From Verrucomicrobiota bacterium (GTDB lineage Bacteria > Verrucomicrobiota > Verrucomicrobiia > Opitutales > UBA953): 18,412 bases of DNA. Within the stretch, counting starts at the first letter, position 1; every line of letters begins with the position of its first letter. The notes beneath the pieces are model-generated. The model searched no databases. It was given only the letters and a program-made list of their open reading frames with translations, and was not told the DNA's origin. A program made the translations under genes and the position numbers. This document shows, one piece after another, positions 15,439 through 18,412 of this stretch. The stretch is taken from assembly GCA_009917805.1 (NCBI GenBank), contig RGES01000011.1, positions 1 through 18,412 of the forward strand, written 5' to 3'.

Positions 15439-17499
15439 ATGAGCAAGCCTGCCCAAGAGCCGACCGAAGGCTCTTCCCCCGTCCAGCCGCTTACCATGGC
15501 GGCCACCGTCGCCGCGCTCGGGGTGGTCTTCGGCGATATCGGCACCAGCCCGCTCTACGCTTTCCGGGAATGCCTGCGCAACGGCCTCCACCATGGCGGC
15601 ACCCTGGACCAGATCGTCGTCCCGGCGGTCTCGATGATCATCTGGTCCCTCATCTGCGTGGTGACCGTGAAGTACGTCCTGTTCATCATGGAGGCCAACG
15701 AGGACGGCGAAGGGGGCATCATGACCCTGGTCTCCCTGGCCAGCAAGAAGGAGAAGGACGACGAGAAGAGCGAGGAGGCCCGGACCCATGTGCAATCCAA
15801 GCGCAAGCACCGCAGCGTGCTCGTGCTCTTGGGCGTCTTCGGCACCGCCCTGCTCTTCGGCGACGGCGTCATCACCCCGGCCATCTCGGTCCTCTCCGCG
15901 CTGGAAGGCATCAAGGAGGCCAACGAGAGCCTCAAAGGGCCCCTCTCCGACCATTTCCTGACGTTCCTCATCCCGGCCTTCGCGGTGATCATCCTGGTCG
16001 GCATCTTCGCCCTGCAGAGGCGCGGCTCCGGCAAGGTCGGCATGTATTTCGGGCCGATCACCCTCGCTTGGTTCGCCTGCATCGCCGCCACGGGCGTCGG
16101 TTCGCTCATCCATAACACGGCGCAGGCGAAGCTGATCCTCCACGCCTTCAACCCGCTGGAGTCCATCGGCTTCTTCATCGAGCACCCCGGCCTGTCGATG
16201 ATCATCCTCAGCGCGGTCTTCCTCGCGGTCACCGGCGCCGAGGCGTTGTACGCCGATATGGGCCACTTCGGCCAGAAGCCCATCCGGGCCGGCTGGTACT
16301 GCATCGTCTTCCCCGCCCTCATCCTGAACTACCTCGGCCAAGGCGCCTGGGCCCTCTCCCGGCCCGCTTCCGAGTTCGAGCATGGCTTCAACCCATTCTT
16401 CAACATGGCGCCGAGCTGGGCGCAGATCCCGCTCGTCATCATCGCCACCCTGGCGGCCATCATCGCCTCGCAGGCCCTGATTTCAGGGGCTTTCTCGACG
16501 ACGATGCAGGCGATCCAGCTCAACTTCCTGCCGCGCATGCGCGTCGAGCGCACCTCGGACCAGGAGTCCGGGCAGATCTACATCCCGATCATCAACTGGC
16601 TGCTCATGATCGGCTCGATCACCCTGGTGCTGCAGTATAAGTCCTCCGAACACCTCGCCAGCGCCTACGGCATCGCGGTCAGCCTGACGATGCTGGTGAC
16701 GACGGTCCTCTTCGGCCAGTACCTCCGCCAGCGCTTCCAGATCCCCTCGGTCACGGCGTACGTGTTCGTCGCGCCGGTCATCCTGCTCGAGATCGTCTTC
16801 GTCTCCTCCAATTTCCCGAAGATCCTCGAGAGCGGCTGGCTCCCGCTCGCCGCGGGCTTCCTCGTCTACTACATCATGGCCGTCTGGAACAAGGGCCGCC
16901 TGGTGATGAAGGAGAAGATGAGCGAAGGCGAAAGCACGGGCGACTTCGAGAACTTCCTGGACAGCGTCGAAGACCGCTTCGTCGCCGGCAAGCTCAGCCG
17001 CGTCAAGGGCACGGCGATCTACATGACCGGCTCGACGAAGTCCGTGCCGATGGCCCTCGCGCACAACCTCAAGCACAACAAGGCGCTCCACGACCACATC
17101 ATCGTCGTGACCCTCAAGGTCGACGAAGACCGCGCCATCGTGCCCGCCACCGACCGCATCAGCTTCAACACCCGCGGCCCGAAGTTCTGCAAGGTCGAGA
17201 GCCACGAGGAATTCCCGTCCGTGCTCAGCGTGACGGGCAAGTTCGGCTTCCGCGAGAAGCAGGACGTCTTCCCGGTCCTGGAAGCGGCGTACAAGGAGCT
17301 CGGCATCACGCCGAACATGATGGAGACGACCTACTTCCTCAGCCGCGAGACGATCGTCCGCGCGACGACGGGCTTCTCGCTCAACGCCGTGCAGGAAAAG
17401 CTCTTCGAAGTGCTCAACCGCAACGCCCTCTCGGCGACGGCCTACTTCAACCTGCCGCCCGGCCGCGTGGTCGAGCTGGGCATGCAGGTCGAGCTCTGA
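15439..17499 (+). CDS. kup: Potassium transporter of the KUP/HAK/KT family
   Basis: This family imports K+ with protons across the inner membrane. The 686-aa product is somewhat longer than E. coli Kup (about 622 aa). Signatures visible are GDIGTSPLYA (32-41) in the first membrane helix, NEDGEGGIM (87-95), and GDGVITPAISVLSALEG (141-157), followed by ALYADMGHFG and further membrane helices to about residue 480. A soluble C-terminal domain of about 200 residues follows. A strongly charged stretch (about 103-126, rich in Lys, Glu, Asp) fills the cytoplasmic loop between the second and third helices. The ATG at 15439 has no obvious Shine-Dalgarno. The gene stands alone on its strand, divergent from yajC and ending 9 nt from a convergent lipoprotein gene. 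I saw no kdp-type or c-di-AMP regulatory sequence upstream. Confidence 0.95.
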   Translation: MSKPAQEPTEGSSPVQPLTMAATVAALGVVFGDIGTSPLYAFRECLRNGLHHGGTLDQIVVPAVSMIIWSLICVVTVKYVLFIMEANEDGEGGIMTLVSLASKKEKDDEKSEEARTHVQSKRKHRSVLVLLGVFGTALLFGDGVITPAISVLSALEGIKEANESLKGPLSDHFLTFLIPAFAVIILVGIFALQRRGSGKVGMYFGPITLAWFACIAATGVGSLIHNTAQAKLILHAFNPLESIGFFIEHPGLSMIILSAVFLAVTGAEALYADMGHFGQKPIRAGWYCIVFPALILNYLGQGAWALSRPASEFEHGFNPFFNMAPSWAQIPLVIIATLAAIIASQALISGAFSTTMQAIQLNFLPRMRVERTSDQESGQIYIPIINWLLMIGSITLVLQYKSSEHLASAYGIAVSLTMLVTTVLFGQYLRQRFQIPSVTAYVFVAPVILLEIVFVSSNFPKILESGWLPLAAGFLVYYIMAVWNKGRLVMKEKMSEGESTGDFENFLDSVEDRFVAGKLSRVKGTAIYMTGSTKSVPMALAHNLKHNKALHDHIIVVTLKVDEDRAIVPATDRISFNTRGPKFCKVESHEEFPSVLSVTGKFGFREKQDVFPVLEAAYKELGITPNMMETTYFLSRETIVRATTGFSLNAVQEKLFEVLNRNALSATAYFNLPPGRVVELGMQVEL

Positions 17500-17508
17500 G
17501 GCCGGCCC

Positions 17509-18024
17509 TCAGCGGGGCGCCTCGACCTTGAAGACGAACGCCTGCTTGCACGGGTGGTTCTCCTCGTCGGCCATCTCGCGCGGCGTGGTGATGACGCAGA
17601 CGGCGCCGAGCTGCTCCCAGGGCAGGAGATCGGACCAGCCGAGCAGCATGACCTTCGAACCGGGCGCGGGGCGCAGCACGCGCGAGCGCACCTGCGGGCC
17701 GGGCCAGCCGTACGAGATGAGGTAGGTGGAGCGACCGTCGGCGGAATGCGTGAACCGGAACGCGCCTTCGACGGGCGTCGCGCCCGGTCGTACGCCGACC
17801 ACGGACTCGCCGTTCACGTCGAGCCACTCCTCGACGTAGACGAACTGCCTGATGGTCTCCTCGTCGACGGGGTCGACGTTCTGATACTGGTCCGACGCGG
17901 CCCGGCCGGCGACCGCGGACTCGATGAGACGGGTCAAGGCCTCCTCCGGCGAACGCGGCGACGAGCCGGCGCACCCGGCGAGACCGAGGGCGAGACAAAG
18001 GGCTGCGAGAAATCGGGCAGCCAT
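17509..18024 (-). CDS. Small lipoprotein of unknown function
   Basis: The product is 171 aa and no family is recognised. The first 18 residues are a lipoprotein signal: hydrophobic MAARFLAALCLALGLAGC with a clear lipobox (Leu-Ala-Gly-Cys) at Cys18, so the mature protein should be lipid-anchored. The next residues are Ala-Gly-Ser-Ser, with no Asp at +2. The mature part (about 150 aa) is mixed and globular, with TYLISYGWPGPQVRS (about 99-113), LLGWSDLLPWEQLGAV and a C-terminal VFKVEAPR. Two further cysteines lie near 142 and 158. It starts 10 nt after the carA stop codon, so it is probably co-transcribed with carA although no link to pyrimidine or arginine synthesis is visible. It converges on kup with 9 nt between the stop codons. 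Confidence 0.8.
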   Translation of the reverse strand: MAARFLAALCLALGLAGCAGSSPRSPEEALTRLIESAVAGRAASDQYQNVDPVDEETIRQFVYVEEWLDVNGESVVGVRPGATPVEGAFRFTHSADGRSTYLISYGWPGPQVRSRVLRPAPGSKVMLLGWSDLLPWEQLGAVCVITTPREMADEENHPCKQAFVFKVEAPR

Positions 18025-18034
18025 GACGCCGGGC

Positions 18035-18412
18035 TCACTTGGCGCCCTTGCTCTTGGCGATCAGGTCGTAGAACCGATCGAAGAGCACGTCCGCATCGTT
18101 CGGGCCAGGGCCGGCTTCCGGGTGATACTGGACGGAGAAGACCGGCTTGTCCTTGAGACGCAGGCCGGAGACGGTGTCGTCGTTCAGGTTCACCTCGGTG
18201 ACGATGGCGCCGCAACGCTCCAGCTCCTCGCGCTTCGAGGCGAAGCCGTGGTTCTGGGCGGTGATGGCCACGCGGCCTTCTTCGGTGTTCTTGACGGGCT
18301 GGTTGCCGCCGCGATGTCCGAACTTAAGCTTGTAGGTCGAGGCGCCGATGGCGTGCGTGATGATCTGGTGGCCGAGGCAGATGCCGAAGACCGGATAGGT
18401 CTTGATGAGATC
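18035..18412 (-). CDS. carA: Carbamoyl-phosphate synthase small (glutaminase) subunit, C-terminal part
   Basis: CarA removes ammonia from glutamine and passes it to CarB for carbamoyl phosphate, the precursor of pyrimidines and arginine. The frame is open from the right edge (18412) to the TGA at 18035-18037, so 125 C-terminal residues are visible and the N-terminal two-thirds lies outside the window. The class I glutamine amidotransferase catalytic Cys is in FGICLGHQ (residues 9-16 of the visible part). Substrate-loop features KFGHRGGNQPV and AQNHGFA follow, and the catalytic His and Glu are in VQYHPEAGPGPNDA. These patterns are typical of CarA rather than of TrpG or PabA. A GTG at 18271 is internal and not the start. 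A small lipoprotein gene follows after 10 nt. Confidence 0.96.
   Translation of the reverse strand, partial: DLIKTYPVFGICLGHQIITHAIGASTYKLKFGHRGGNQPVKNTEEGRVAITAQNHGFASKREELERCGAIVTEVNLNDDTVSGLRLKDKPVFSVQYHPEAGPGPNDADVLFDRFYDLIAKSKGAK

Noticed and set aside
17500..17507. GGCCGGCC palindrome between kup and the lipoprotein gene
   Set aside because: An 8-bp palindrome without loop or T-tract in GC-rich DNA; not enough to call a terminator or binding site.
18035..18271. Separate small gene starting at a GTG (18271)
   Set aside because: The frame is open to the right edge and carries CarA motifs including the catalytic Cys upstream of this GTG, so it is an internal codon.

Overview
The window is a high-GC bacterial chromosome segment that most likely comes from a Verrucomicrobiota genome, possibly Opitutae. 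The main reason is two very large proteins that match the Verru_Chthon cassette protein A family, which I know only from that phylum. The housekeeping genes (yajC, a fused secDF, recJ, kup, carA) are typical of bacteria and show no sign of mobile DNA, phage, CRISPR or RNA genes.

Layout. (1) 1-564, minus strand: two small secreted proteins. One is Cys-rich and runs off the left edge. The other is a Thr/Pro- and Lys/Glu-repeat protein with its own promoter, Shine-Dalgarno sequence and a clear intrinsic terminator. (2) 717-10482, plus strand: the notable region, a tandem pair of two-gene modules. Each module is a giant protein (1342 and 1283 aa) with a prepilin-like N-terminus, translationally coupled (11-nt and 4-nt overlaps) to a signal-peptide-bearing partner (271 and 335 aa). 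The two giants are paralogues, and so are the two partners. The modules are separated by a 76-nt gap with two hairpins. The cassette B, C and D proteins usually reported beside protein A are absent. (3) 15308-10483, minus strand: the operon yajC-secDF-recJ, giving protein-export accessory membrane subunits followed by the RecJ exonuclease. It converges on module 2 so tightly that one TGATCA hexamer supplies both stop codons. (4) 15439-17499, plus strand: a Kup-type potassium transporter, divergent from yajC. (5) 18412-17509, minus strand: the C-terminal part of carA, cut by the right edge, followed 9 nt later by a small lipoprotein of unknown function.

Reading of the system. The giant proteins look like oversized GspK/PilX-type minor pilins or pseudopilins: a Gly-Phe cleavage-like site, a hydrophobic helix lacking the usual Glu5, then about 1250 exported residues. 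The partners should be exported and made in step with the giants, so an envelope or surface assembly is the simplest inference. No biochemical function can be read from the sequence. The second giant has 14 cysteines against 4 in the first, and the second partner carries a coiled-coil insert that the first lacks, so the two modules have probably diverged in function.
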